In this document: piece by piece, positions 54,335-64,000 of the stretch | Layout of the letters: every line of letters starts with the position of its first letter | How positions within the stretch are numbered: the stretch's first letter is position 1 | Assembly: GCA_030847615.1 (NCBI GenBank) | Contig: JAUMIR010000001.1 | Coordinates: 251,351,187-251,415,186 of the forward strand | Direction: 5' to 3' | DNA length: 64,000 nt | DNA from: Gambelia wislizenii | Lineage: Eukaryota > Chordata > Lepidosauria > Squamata > Crotaphytidae | Notes under the pieces: model-generated | The model's database searches: none | The model's input: the letters and a program-made list of their open reading frames with translations, nothing else | Told to the model about the DNA's origin: nothing | Translations under genes and position numbers: made by a program

Positions 54335-54468
54335 ATATCCTCTTGAACCGGTCACAGCAGCTTTTCTCAAGCTGCACAGCCAAGTTTGCTGATGGACAGC
54401 AATGCTCTGTGCCAGTTTTTGACATTACGCATCAGACGCCCCTGTGTGAAGAGCACGCTAAAAAAATG
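54335..54468 (+). CDS. INO80D: INO80D coding exon 6: second half of zinc motif 2
   Basis: This encodes residues 481-525. It reads HILLNRSQQLFSSCTAKFAD, continues GQQCSVPVFDITHQTPLC, and closes EEHAKKM. H481, then C494, C504, C518 and H521 complete the second C3H-C3H motif (spacing like the first copy). The acceptor is CATATACAG and the donor GTAGGT at 54469. The junction falls between codons (ATG|GAT). The exon is almost identical to human as recalled, so it is strongly constrained. The motif is thought to bind nucleic acid or protein; that role is not proven for INO80D. Confidence 0.95.
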
Positions 54469-54670
54469 GTAGGTCTATTTGGTAGAATACTTGGGAAATA
54501 TGCAAAATAACAACAGTATTTCCAGCAAAGAACAGGAAACACCAGAGCATGGTAAGTTCCCCTTTCATATATCCCTTCAGAGGGTTGTACCGTATATACT
54601 CAACTATAGGTTGATCTCATGGACAAGTAGAGGGCAGGTTTGGGGCCCAAAATTATGGAATTTGCTATGA

Positions 54671-54912
54671 CCTGTGGACAGGACTGGTTTAAGGAATTTT
54701 AGGGCCCCATGCAATGCTTTATTTTGGGGGCTCCATATGTTTATCTCAGGTCAATGTAACCTAACTCAACCTAAGCTATTTACAATACAGGATATTTAGA
54801 TTATTACTAATAATGTTTTTGCAGGAGGAGGGCTATTATACCCCCCCCACAAGGATGGGGCCCCCTGAGGATGCTGACGCCACTGGTGCCTTAAACTGGC
54901 CCTGCCTGTGAA
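54671..54912. mobile_element. hAT-type MITE with 8-bp target duplication
   Basis: The MITE is 54679-54904. Its ends are CAGGACTGGTTTAAGGAATT and GGTGCCTTAAACTGGCCCTG. The flanks CCTGTGGA (54671-54678) and CCTGTGAA (54905-54912) match at 7 of 8 bases. The surrounding text continues smoothly across the site. It carries a C-run at about 54841-54848 and no coding sequence. Confidence 0.8.
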
Positions 54913-56046
54913 TAAGTTGAGGAGAAAACGGCAACTACATTTGCAGTGATTCCAGTCTTAAAATTAATTTGATAATTTTGCTTGATTTTAGCCCAGATGC
55001 TAGAAAAGTTGACAAGCATATACAAATATCTTATTCAATTGCCCCGATTTCCCAGTATGAATCAGGTTTATTTCAAATATTCCCTTTTCTTCTTCTTTTC
55101 TATGTTCACCTGTGTAGTGATTCCTTTTCACCATCAAGTGAAAATGTGCAGTGCTTCACAGAGCTTGGCACATTCCATCACTGTCTATCATTTGCTGAGT
55201 GGTTCAGCAAGTCTTAAGACCAGTTAGCCATCAGTTTCTCTGAACAACAGTTTACATGCCCTGATAGAATAGACCAAAGGCTCCTCTGATCCATCTTCTT
55301 GTTCTCGTTTGAAACTGGAAAAGTGCTTCTGGAAAGCTCACAAACTGGGACTGAAGGCAACAGCGCTCCCTTGATACATGTTCCTAGGTCCAAATACTAA
55401 GCTGCTACACTGCTGTTAACCATGGAGGTTCCATTTAGTTCTTATGGCTAACAGCTGCCAATAGACCTATTTTCCATTAATCTCCCCATTCCTTGTTTTA
55501 TTAAAAAAAATTAATTGATGCTAAGTTACCAGTGTGAATACAGAAATGATATTGTGAAAGGGAGACATTCTACTGCAAGTGGAACCCAGACTGTCTATTG
55601 ATACTATAGACAGAACAAAGGGATCCACAATAAAACAAATATTCAGTGTAATTCTCTACCTTCCAGTATTCTATTTAGTTTCAAATTCAGATTTTTTTAA
55701 AAAAAAGATTCAACTAATTATGCTGCAATTGTTTTATTATAACATGGGAGACATGCTTAGTGCTTCTATAGTACTGACAAGTGGAAAGTGAAACGGATTA
55801 AAATCGACTCCATGCATCTGAGGAAATAGACCAAGTCTACGGACGTTTAATGCTACAACTTCTTTCTCTCAGTTAGTCTCAAAGATGCTACAAGATCCCC
55901 TTGCTTACTGATATTCCAGACTAATACAGCTATGTTTTTGGATCAAAACAGAAATGAGAGTGAAACTATTCTGCCCCTTCTACTGCACAGAGTAGCAAAG
56001 AGACAGTTGAAACAACATCAGTGAGAAATTCAGGCAACAACTTACT
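54913..56046. other. Intron 7, mostly unrecognised
   Basis: The short frames here (54969-55227 and 55579-55791) have no known family. Confidence 0.4.
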
Positions 56047-56247
56047 GTTTAAAGCAGACTTTCTCACCTTTTTTTCCTGGAGGAACCCTTGAAATAATTT
56101 TCAGGTGTCAGGGAACCCCTGCATAAACATTCTATATACGGCTATTACTTTCCCCCCCACTATCACAATCTCTTGAGAAACCCCTAGCAACCTCTTTGGG
56201 AATCCTAGGGTTCCAGGGAACCATGGCTGAGAAACACTGGTTTAAAG
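56047..56247. mobile_element. hAT-type MITE with perfect 8-bp duplication
   Basis: The MITE is 56055-56239 (185 bp). GTTTAAAG flanks both sides exactly (56047-56054 and 56240-56247). The ends are CAGACTTTCTCACC and GGCTGAGAAACACTG, a degenerate hAT inverted pair. The interior includes 'GGAACCCTTGAAATAATTTTCAGGTGTCAGGG'. The perfect duplication marks it as fairly recent. Confidence 0.9.
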
Positions 56248-57664
56248 TGATTATATCCAGGGCTCTTTTGGTGGTAGCCTTGGCTTCCTCCTCCCTCCTC
56301 TCCCTAGCTGAGCAGGCCAGCCTCTGTGCACCTCAAACCAGGAGGAGTTTCCTGAGTTGCTTTTTGATGGTCCGCTCCCTTGACTCCCTCCCCCTGGAGG
56401 CCTGATCTGGTGTGATCACTCTAAATGGTTTTTCAGGGACCTCTGGGGAGCCCATGCTTCTGCTGCTGTGTGTGTGTGTGTGTGTCATGGGAGCAAACTC
56501 CTCCCGGCTTGAGGCACACAGAGGTGGGCTAGAGGTTTTTTTGGCAGCCTTGCCTTCTTCCTTCCTTCTCCTCTGAGCTGGGCGGGCCAAGTTTGACACC
56601 TATGGAAACCAGGATTGACCTGTGGATAAGTCGGCCCAGGTTTTTGGGTAAATTTCTAGTCTGAAATTTCTCAATTTATAGTCAAGTATACATGCTAACT
56701 TGGGCCTTGAAAGGGAGCCACTATGTTACATCTTGTCAATAATAAAGTCATATAATCAAAGATTGGGTTTAAAAGAAAAATTGAGCTAACCTAAAGGATT
56801 ATGGTTTTTTTTAAATTCATAATTCCATCCTAGCTTGATTCTGTACATGCTTGCAATGGAGTTTCACCATATTCTGTACTCCCATGAAACTGTGCATAGG
56901 ATTCCAGTTTGTGAGTGAAGTATTTATGCCTCCTGATTTTATTACAGCAGACCTGATCATCCAGGCCATTCTGCTGGCATGCCACATTAGGTGGTGGCTG
57001 AATGTTTCACTTACGTTGCAAAGTTTATATCTTATTTTCAGAGGTGGTTGCCATTTGTGTTGATCAGTGAAAGACAGGCTCCTACCATTACCTTTCCCCT
57101 TTGTTAAGCACAAGAACCATGTGTCATAGTTTTCATAATAACAGCTAGGGTCCAATTCAAAGACAACATCAGTGACATCACTTTTGTCACTGGGCAGTTT
57201 CTGGCTTAATAGCTTAAAGTTCAGTTTTTGCTTTTCCTAAACCAGTTCCAAGAAGAGCTCCTTTAAATAGTACTATTTTGCATGTCTCAGTATTTTCCAT
57301 GTATGTTTGCAGTTCTCTTCTGAAAAGCATTGTCTTTCATCTGGTATTGGAATGTGCTTTGTAGACTTTGCAGAAAAGTAATTTGATCATTTCTAACCTT
57401 GGTGCTGAAAATCATTATTTCAGATTCAGTGCCATCCTAACCCAGTACAACTGAATTTGAAAACAGTATGGCCTGAATGCTTTTATTCTTCTCTTCCTCA
57501 CCATTAAGGCAAGAAAGAATGCAACTCATTAAGTTTTGAGGTTGATTTCTTCCCATGCATTCTTCTCTGATTTTCATGGCACAGTAATATTTTGGAATGG
57601 CAAGACAAGAGAAAAGGACTTATTATTCTTCATGTGTTTTTTTTTTTCATTCTCGCTGTAAAAG
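56248..57664. other. Intron 7, 3' part
   Basis: A CT-rich direct repeat occurs: 'GTAGCCTTGGCTTCCTCC' and 'GCAGCCTTGCCTTCTTCC' at about 56273 and 56540. A (TG)n run lies at 56467-56485. The rest is unrecognised. The acceptor GCTGTAAAAG ends at 57664 after a T-run. Confidence 0.45.
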
Positions 57665-57882
57665 GATAACTTCTTGAGAGGAGACAGTTCCCGTAAAGTT
57701 CAGCACCAGCAGCAGAGGAAACCCAGGAAAAAAACAAAGCCACCTGCGCTTACCAAAAAACACAAGAAAAAGAGAAGGCGAGGGCCACGGCGTCCCCAAA
57801 AGCCTATTCCTCCTGCTGTGCCCCAAGGAAACCTCAGTATGCCCACCAGCGTCTCACTGCCAATGGAGATATCCCATATACG
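57665..57882 (+). CDS. INO80D: INO80D coding exon 7: basic, NLS-like
   Basis: This encodes residues 526-597 plus two bases of 598. DNFLRGDSSRKVQHQQQRKP leads to a very basic run with KKHKKKRRRGPRRPQKP (about 543-570), a likely nuclear-localisation and nucleic-acid contact region. A proline-rich stretch follows (IPPAVPQGNLSMPTSVSLP). The acceptor is GTAAAAG ending at 57664, and the donor is GTCAGT at 57883, an uncommon but valid form. The reading frame runs 20 codons past the donor, but the correct continuation (R|SPSTPEL) is in the next exon. Conservation with human is close to complete in the basic run as I recall it. Confidence 0.94.
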
Positions 57883-58290
57883 GTCAGTGTTTAGCACCAG
57901 TGAATGTGTCTTTTTCAGCCGGTGTTGGAAAAGATGATTTGTGTGAATGAACATGTTCCCTGTCACCTGCATGAGAAATAGGTTAAACAGTTTCAAAGTT
58001 CTGTGGACTCTTACGTGGAAGTAAGGCTGGTTGAACACAATGCAGTTTACGTCTGAGTAAACACTTCTGCATGTTTACTTCCACACAATGATCGGTTAAG
58101 GATAGCAGTGGCATCTCCGTGCACTTGCAGAGGGATGGTTTTCCTGTATCTTAGCATCTTACTGGTAATTGCTGCTAGGTAGGTCCCCAGGGGGCATTTT
58201 GCACTAACATGAAGACAGTTTTTGCTGGTCTTGATAACCTAATGTACATCTCTTTGCTGTTGATGTAATGCTCTTTTCAGTATGCTACAG
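57883..58290. other. Intron 8, 5' part; nothing recognised
   Basis: No gene or named repeat is evident. Confidence 0.4.
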
Positions 58291-59408
58291 CAACAGTTCT
58301 TAACCTTTGGTCTGCAGACCCCTGGGGGGCCGCAAAGTCATCACAGGCGGCTTGCGAAGGCCAACTTTCCTCCTTTCACACTCCCAGCCCCCTGCTGAAA
58401 GAGAGTGAAAGAGGAGGAGAGAGCAAGAGCTCCATCTTTCCCACCAGCCCAAGCAGCAACAGCATGGCTCTGTCTCCCCACGCTGTCTTCCTCTCTCACT
58501 TCCACCTTCTCAGCCTTCCTTGCCATGGGTGTTTCCTCTCTGGTTTCTCCAGGAACTCTGAAAAAAAAGGGCAAGAAGACACCCCTGTGGCAAAGATGCC
58601 TTGGTCAAACAAGTCCCTGCTGCCCCAGCTGGGTGTCCCTCCTTGCTCTCTGGCTCCCTCCCTTCCCACCTCTTTGCCAGCTGCCCTCTAGCAAAGTGCA
58701 GCCATGCTCCAGTGGCATACCAGTGGCAAAGGTCTCTTGAAGCCATGTTGGCTGCAGGACTGGGGCTCCTGGGTGCCACTCTCACTGCCCATCTCACCAT
58801 GTGAATGTGTGTCTTTGTCTCTTCGTGTGTGTGTGTTTTCCCCCTCCCCACTTGCTGCTCTCTGACCAAAGTGAAAAAACTGTGTTGTGCAGAACTACAG
58901 GCTTTGGGGCTGCCAGTGTGCGCAGAATCCGAAGCGAAGGGAGATGGCGAGAGGCAGGCAGGATGGCTGGTTGGCTGGCTGTGTAACTGGTAGCAAGGGC
59001 AGGAGCAGGAACAGCAATTCTAGAGCAAAGGGAGCCTCGCTCTGGATGTCTGTGAGTGAGGGAGTGTATTACCCACGTGTGTGTGTGTGTGAATGCACAT
59101 GCGCTCGGCCTTCAGGAACATCCCCCAATGCGTGTATCAAAGCAGCGCAGGGGTTGGAGGAATGAGAAGCAAGCTTGATCCCTCCACACCTCATGTGTGC
59201 ACATATGCACACCCAGCAAGCGAAGTCCCAATTCCTCATGCCACTTTACACTGCTATGCACATCAGAGAGGTCTGGTGGCCAAAAAGCATGGGGTAGGGG
59301 CTAGGGCAGGGGGTCGGGGGGGGGGGGTTAGACCCTAAGTCTTGGTGGTCCACAGCAACAAAATATATTTAAAGGGGTCCATAGTAAAGAAAAGATTAAG
59401 AACTGTTG
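58291..59408. mobile_element. hAT-type TIR element with long GC-rich core, 1.1 kb
   Basis: The left end is CAACAGTTCTTAACCTTTGG and the right end is complementary (AAGATTAAGAACTGTTG). The flanks TGCTACAG (58283-58290) and TACTACAC (59409-59416) agree at 6 of 8 bases. Sub-terminal 'GGTCTGCAGACCCCTGGGGGGCC' and 'GGTGGTCCACAG..AAGGGGTCC' match the common vertebrate 'pseudo-palindromic' hAT end. The core (58380-59300) is GC-rich with (GT)n runs. Open frames of 75-119 codons there have no transposase features. This is a non-autonomous element. Confidence 0.75.
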
Positions 59409-59410
59409 TA

Positions 59411-59791
59411 CTACACCACTTTCCTGTCTTAATAAATAAACTGATCTACTAGTTTGCTTTGGCATGGTACATTTTCATGACTTTTAGGTGTCTCAGAAAA
59501 ACAGAAATGTGCTTATGTGGTTGATGCATATCATACCAATAGAATCTTTATAGCAGATTGGTGTGAGCCATAAAGAACCATGATCCCCTTCATTAAGTAG
59601 TATAACTAGTGTTAGCAGTGACAAGACACTGAGCTGGCAGAACAGTATACATATCATTGAACATATGCAGACAATTGTCCAGGCTGGTCAGTGTCTCCCA
59701 GATTTTTGATAACCAGCTTCATTCGGTTTTTTTCTGAATTGAAACTGGAGGTATAGTTTATTCTTACAGTCAAAGAGAGTTGTATATTGCA
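59411..59791. other. Intron 8, nothing recognised
   Basis: AT-rich text between two TIR elements. Confidence 0.4.
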
Positions 59792-59793
59792 TA

Positions 59794-60114
59794 CAGTTGC
59801 CCCTTCACATTCGCGACTTTCACATTCGCGGTTTTGATTATTAGCAGAAAGCTGCCTCCCCCCCCCCCGCTGTTCAACACCCCACTCACTTCCCAAGGCA
59901 GCGAAGGGCTTAGCCCGTCGCTGCCCTGGGAAGGCGGAGTGGGAAGCAGCTGGCGCGTTAGCGCTACACCCCACTCCCAAGGCAGCGAGGGGCTGCCTTG
60001 GGACGGGACTGGGGTGGAAAACCGCTCGCTGGCAGGCTCGTTTGTTATTCGTGGTTTTTTCACATTCGCGGGGGTTGTCTGATCCTAACCCCCGCAAATG
60101 TGAAGGGATGACTG
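59794..60114. mobile_element. Tigger-like TIR element, short member of the expanded family
   Basis: Ends CAGTTGCCCCTTCACATTCG and AATGTGAAGGGATGACTG are flanked by TA (59792-59793 and 60115-60116). Inside are 'CGCGGTTTTGATTATTAGC' and 'TTATTCGTGGTTTTTTCACATTCGCGG', as at 39122-40330. The core holds only about one and a half palindromic units ('CTTCCCAAGGCAGCGAAGGG', 'CCTTGGGACGGG'). Confidence 0.88.
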
Positions 60115-60116
60115 TA

Positions 60117-60713
60117 TTTTCTTTATGAGCTCCTAGAACTTAGACAGGTATCATCCTCACAGTTAGAGAAAGATGTATATATATTTTTTCTAGATTACCT
60201 CCTAGAAACTTGGACAGGCATCTTGAAGAGAGTCCAGTTTATGCTACCTCCTGGCCTTTTGCCCTCTCTTTTTGGCCAGTCATTCATGGCTCAGGTATAG
60301 TGTTGTGCTTGCTGGGCAACGGTAATGTTTGAAGGATGCCCCTGTGCCTTCCAGCCCAACTGTCGGCTGAGTCAGGGAATGGGAGTGCATCACTGCAACA
60401 CTCACTGTATCAGTGTATTTGGCAGTATTAGTTCTCTCCTGACTGCATCATACTGCTGCCGTGAATAGTGCATGCTTTGGGAACTGCTGGTGGAGATTCA
60501 TGCAATGGTCTCTTCTCAAGGATTGGGATGGCTTGGCTCAGTAGTGCTATTGTGTGGGAAAGCACCTCTTGCATTGGCTTTTGTCTACCAGTGAAGGGAA
60601 GGCAGTTGCTAGCGTCACTGTACATGGTTCCATATGTACAGGGCATGTGGGATTGGGTAGAGGAGCTAAAATATGCAAAGAGAAAGCGAGAACACATGTG
60701 CGTGTATGTCTCC
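60117..60713. other. Intron 8, with a short duplicated segment
   Basis: 'CTCCTAGAACTTAGACAGGTATC' (about 60129) and 'CTCCTAGAAACTTGGACAGGCATC' (about 60200) are a diverged direct pair. Nothing else is recognised. Confidence 0.5.
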
Positions 60714-60926
60714 TTTTGGTTCCAGGACACCACCACCCCTATGGATGGCAAAAAAAACCCCAAAACACTGATGGTCAGACCCCATTATTATTAAATGGTG
60801 GCGACATGCACACAGACATGGCAGTACATCTGTGTGCATGTCACTACCACTTTAGATATGGGATGCAATGATCTGCAGGCGGTTGAAACTAGATTAGGAG
60901 TCCGCAGATCAGGATGGCCCACAGTG
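60714..60926. mobile_element. Tigger-like MITE, left end eroded
   Basis: The right end GGATGGCCCACAGTG is followed by TA. 'TTGGTTCCAGGACACC' lies near the left. The interior 'TAGATATGGGATGCAATGATCTGCAGGCGGTTGAAAC' matches 7352-7548. The outermost left bases are missing or too diverged to see. Confidence 0.65.
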
Positions 60927-61030
60927 TACAGAATATACAGATATATATATTCATCCCACACTAGATCAGTGCCCAGCAGCCAGACATGGTGTCAAACAGA
61001 AGGGGGTGACTGGCTTCGCTGTATTCTTAG

Positions 61031-61188
61031 GAGCCCTTCCACACCAGAGCTGAGTACAGATGAACTGCCCGATGACATCGCCAATGAAATCACAGACATT
61101 CCACATGACCTCGAACTGAATCAAGAGGACTTCTCAGATGTCCTGCCGCGGCTGCCTGATGACTTGCAAGACTTTGACTTCTTTGAAG
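61031..61188 (+). CDS. INO80D: INO80D coding exon 8: acidic, leucine-rich
   Basis: This encodes residues 598-650 plus one base of 651. It reads SPSTPELSTDELPDDIANEI, then TDIPHDLELNQEDFSDVLPR and LPDDLQDFDFFEG. It is strongly acidic with regularly spaced leucines and phenylalanines, a composition typical of interaction or activation segments; no function is proven. The acceptor is TATTCTTAG ending at 61030. The donor is GTACCT at 61189, off-consensus. The exon is virtually unchanged from human as recalled. Confidence 0.95.
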
Positions 61189-61653
61189 GTACCTTTTCCT
61201 TCTTGTCTTACATGAAAATGAACGCTGACAGCAAAAAGAGGAACAGTAGTTCAAAGCTGAATTGTAAGATAATATAGTGAACATTGCAGTACTTCTGGGA
61301 GGATGTAACTTCTTAAAATATTTAGATAAAAATTCTTAAAATATTTAGAGAAATTGCTCAGTATGAGAATGGGGGGGAAAATGAAGGCTCTGAATCCAGT
61401 CAGTGTCTAATGTTAATAACATTGAATCTTTTTTCAAAGAAGGAGCCATGTTTTCAAAGAAGGAGCCAATTTTTAAAATTACTCATAATTAGCAGCTAGG
61501 GCCAAAGTCTCTTCAGCATCAAATTTATTTGACAACTTGTTCCAATATTAAGTGTGTGTAGATCCTTTGTGTGAAACATAGATATAAGCTAAGCTAATTA
61601 ATGATTTTATATATTTATATATATAAATGTATATATATATAAATTCAACACAG
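61189..61653. other. Intron 9, with AT microsatellite
   Basis: A short direct repeat, GAAGGAGCCA, is at 61438-61470. A (TA)n-rich tract is at about 61605-61645. The acceptor CAACACAG ends at 61653. Confidence 0.7.
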
Positions 61654-62828
61654 GTAAAAATGGAGACCTCCTCCCTACTACTGAAGAGGCAGAGGAGCTG
61701 GAACGAGCCCTGCAGGCTGTAACTTCTCTTGAGTGCCTGAGTACCATGGGAGTTCTCACACAGACAGATGGCGTGCCAGTCCAGGAACTCTCGGACAGAG
61801 GGATAGGGGTATTCTCCACAGGTGCTGAAACTTCAGGAATTCCATCCTTGAGCCGGGAAGTCAATGCGGATCTAGGTGAGCTGCTGAATGGGCGTATCGT
61901 ACATGATGACAATTTCTCCAGCCTGGACCTGGATGAGAGCTTACTTCGTTCTGCTACCTTATCCAACCCACCCACGCCCCTGGCAGGGCAAATTCAGGGG
62001 CAGTTCTCTGCCCCAGCCAACGTTGGCCTTACTTCTGCCACTCTGATAAGCCAGAGTGGGCTTGGGGAGAGAGCCTTCCCAGGACAGTTCCAAGGACTTC
62101 ACGATGGCAGCCATGCCTCCCAGAGGCCACACCCTGCCCAGCTGCTAAGCAAGGCAGACGACCTAATCACCTCACGACAGCAATACAGCAGTGACCATTC
62201 ACACTCCTCACCCCACGGAAGCCATTACGACAGCGAGCACGTACCATCGCCCTACAGTGACCATATAACGTCCCCCCACACCGCCTCCTATTCTGGTGAT
62301 AACCTGGCAGCTACTTTCTCCACAGAGATGCCCATCATAGCACAACATCTGCTCCCATCACAACTGGAGGTGCCGCTCAGTGGGGTGGTGAACCCCAGAA
62401 CTCACTGGGGGAGCCTCCCTGTCAACTTGGGTGACCCTTCTCCATTCAGCAACCTGCTTGGTGCAGATGGACACCTCCTTTCCACTTCCCTCTCCACGCC
62501 ACCGACCACCTCGCACTCAGAGACCACACAGCCTGCCTTCGCCACTGCGACCCCCAACAGCTCCAGCGTGCTTCCGGGGTTACCACAGACCAGTTTCAGC
62601 GGCATGGGTACGGCATCTTCTGAACTCATGGCCTCCACTTCCCCCAAGCAGCAGCTCCCCCAGTTCAGTGCAGCCTTTGGTCATCAGCTGAGCTCTCACA
62701 GTGGCATTCCCAAGGACCTGCAGCCCAGCCACAGTTCCATAGCTCCTCCAACAGGCTTCACAGTAACAGGTGCCACAGCTACCAGTACCAATAATGCATC
62801 TGCTGCTCCCTTCACCACCTCCAGCTAA
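61654..62828 (+). CDS. INO80D: INO80D coding exon 9: C-terminal Ser/Thr-rich third and stop
   Basis: This encodes residues 651-1041 and TAA at 62826-62828. It begins KNGDLLPTTEEAEELERALQ, a probable helix, then CLSTMGVLTQTDGVPVQELS and DLGELLNGRIVHDDNFSSLD. The rest is low-complexity, rich in Ser, Thr, Pro, His and Gln. It includes HDGSHASQRPHPAQLLSKAD, HSHSSPHGSHYDSEHVPSPY and a terminal run near TGATATSTNNASAAPFTTSS. It has no known catalytic motif and is probably disordered. A single 1.2-kb terminal coding exon fits the human layout. Similarity to human as recalled is high throughout, which is unusual for a disordered region and suggests constraint on its binding partners. Confidence 0.95.
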
Positions 62829-64000
62829 GCTTGTTTGTCACTCTGAATTTCAGGCAGTTGGGGAACCTGTTTTCCCTTCCATCCCCACCCTACCCTGCCC
62901 ATCTCCTTCTCTCTTCCTGGTTTTTGTCATCCCCTTCTTTTTAAAGACAGGGTTGTTGTTTTTAATTTCAAACAAAAGAGTGGGCAAGAAGTCCCAGTTC
63001 AGGACAGACCAGGCTTTTCCTGTTGCTAAGCTCTGCTCTGATGATCTTATGTGCTGTTTATGTATTGGTGCTCAATTACTCCTGGCAGGTTTGCTGTACT
63101 TACCCAGTTAATACCCCAGTTAGGAAATACAGCACAGATACTGGATGTCATTGAACTTAGACCGAGAAATGAGAAGATGGATGTAGTTGACTTTAGAACC
63201 AGAAATGAGAAGATACCTCAAATAAAACTAATGCAAGTTCCTAAGATTCTGATCAAGCTTTCAGTCCCATTAGTATCTGAGGAGGAGTTGGAGAGTTGTT
63301 ATATTTTTAAAGGTGCAAATGGGATGAAAGGTAAATCAACCCTTTTTTGATTTGGTAATTGGGCACTGTAGAATTAAGCTAAGACCATGGTTCATTTGTT
63401 AATTCTGGCATCTTGACAGTGGGCTCTTGACATCCTCTATAAGTGTAGGGATGTGTGTATGTGTGTGTATTTGATGGGTAAATGACAGTTCTTTTCTTTT
63501 TTGCATTGAAGTTCTTCCTCAAAACTGGTGATTGTTTCTACTACAAGCTAATTTGTTCCTAAAATTGGGTTTGCTAAATAAAAGGAAGGTGAATTGACAG
63601 AACATGCCAAATTTTGCTTGTTGGTTCAGAGTACACTGAAAAAGTTTTATGTACTAGAATAAACCATAATGATTTATTTGTTCAGATAAAGTATAGATAA
63701 TACCAACAGCTGATTCAGATAAAGTATAGATAATGCCTACAGTTGGGAAGTTGATTCCCCCCCCCCGCCCCCCAGTAAAGCATTATATGGATTTCTCCCA
63801 TGGAAACAAATTCTTAACTGAAACTGCTAGAATTATTGTCAACCCCTTTTTTGATCCAATTCAGTATAGGTAGGAATAGCTGGGTGTTTTTATCAAGTTG
63901 TAGCTGTCTCCAAATATTTGATGCTTTTGAAGATTCCTACAGCTGGAGAGAACCTTTATGGTGCTCCATAACATTTTAAAAATATTTAGATATCTTAAGA
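62829..64000 (+). other. INO80D: INO80D 3' UTR (start), window may end inside it
   Basis: T-rich 3' UTR follows the stop. AATAAA hexamers occur at 63231-63236, 63577-63582 and 63658-63663; none is followed by an obvious strong downstream GT-rich element that I can call. Two short tandem duplications are present. One, around 'AGAAATGAGAAGAT', is near 63165-63215. The other is a 33-bp pair, 'TTCAGATAAAGTATAGATAAT', at 63681 and 63714. Which poly-A site is used cannot be told from here. Confidence 0.7.

Larger units (their letters stand above)
54590..56697. repeat. TIR-like repeat ends ('TATACTCAACTATAGG'), possibly one 2.1-kb element
   Basis: The left end, 'CCGTATATACTCAACTATAGGTTGATC', and the right end, 'CAATTTATAGTCAAGTATACATG', are inverse copies of a known vertebrate repeat end. 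'CCTGTGGATAAGTCGGCCCAGG' near 56610 and 'CCTGTGAATAAGTTGAGG' near 54905 are related inner text. It may be one element broken by two nested hAT MITEs, or two solitary copies. There is no transposase. Confidence 0.5.
9480..64000 (+). other. INO80D: INO80D transcription unit
   Basis: Nine coding exons on the + strand join with consistent phases into 1041 codons plus stop, ending at 62828. Human INO80D is of similar length (1027 residues, from memory). All introns are GT-AG. The gene encodes a subunit of the nuclear INO80 ATP-dependent chromatin-remodelling complex. The CpG-island promoter suggests broad expression. The gene fills about 85% of the window, and its 3' UTR appears to run to or past the end. 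Confidence 0.9.

Noticed and set aside
54479..54670. Frame continuing past INO80D coding exon 6
   Set aside because: It is intronic read-through after the GTAGGT donor; the next true residues (DNFLRG) are in the exon at 57665.

Overview
This is vertebrate nuclear DNA, most likely from a squamate reptile (lizard). It is about 64 kb of intron-rich, repeat-rich sequence with one host protein-coding gene. The gene is INO80D, a subunit of the INO80 chromatin-remodelling complex. It lies on the + strand and I could assemble it exon by exon. The squamate call rests on the repeats: abundant CR1 LINEs, a tRNA-derived SINE of the lizard type, a recent L1, a DIRS-type tyrosine-recombinase retrotransposon, and many short TIR elements. 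The species cannot be named from the sequence alone.

Layout. Positions 1-9.2 kb are intergenic, with scattered SINE, MITE and LINE relics and no recognisable gene. A CpG island at about 9.8-10.7 kb, with a good splice donor at 9916, marks the likely INO80D promoter and non-coding first exon. Intron 1 (about 9.9-26.66 kb) holds a 3.5-kb minus-strand CR1, a CR1 fragment and several MITEs. Nine coding exons follow: 26694-26911, 30784-31562, 36514-36622, 38441-38671, 45157-45260, 54335-54468, 57665-57882, 61031-61188 and 61654-62828. All splice phases agree and the joined frame is open for 1041 residues. Each exon start is preceded by AG and each internal exon end is followed by GT. The rest of the window, 62829-64000, is 3' UTR.

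The protein has two copies of a C3H-C3H zinc motif (residues 18-78 and 458-521), a Q/P-rich linker, a strongly basic nuclear-localisation-like stretch (about 543-570), an acidic leucine-rich segment and a Ser/Thr-rich C-terminal third. The second zinc motif is split by a 9-kb intron that now carries a degenerate 5.9-kb DIRS element.

The introns record several layers of transposition. They include a young 5'-truncated L1 with an intact 633-codon frame and a target-site duplication of up to 17 bp, a CR1 inserted inside an older CR1 to form a large inverted repeat, and hAT-type MITEs with 8-bp duplications. There is also a family of TA-flanked Tigger-like elements. Some of its members have filled their interiors with palindromic GC-rich units of about 103 bp. 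A degenerate copy of the INO80D 5' flank and leader region lies 3.3 kb upstream of the original. I found no rRNA, tRNA gene, CRISPR array or other RNA gene.
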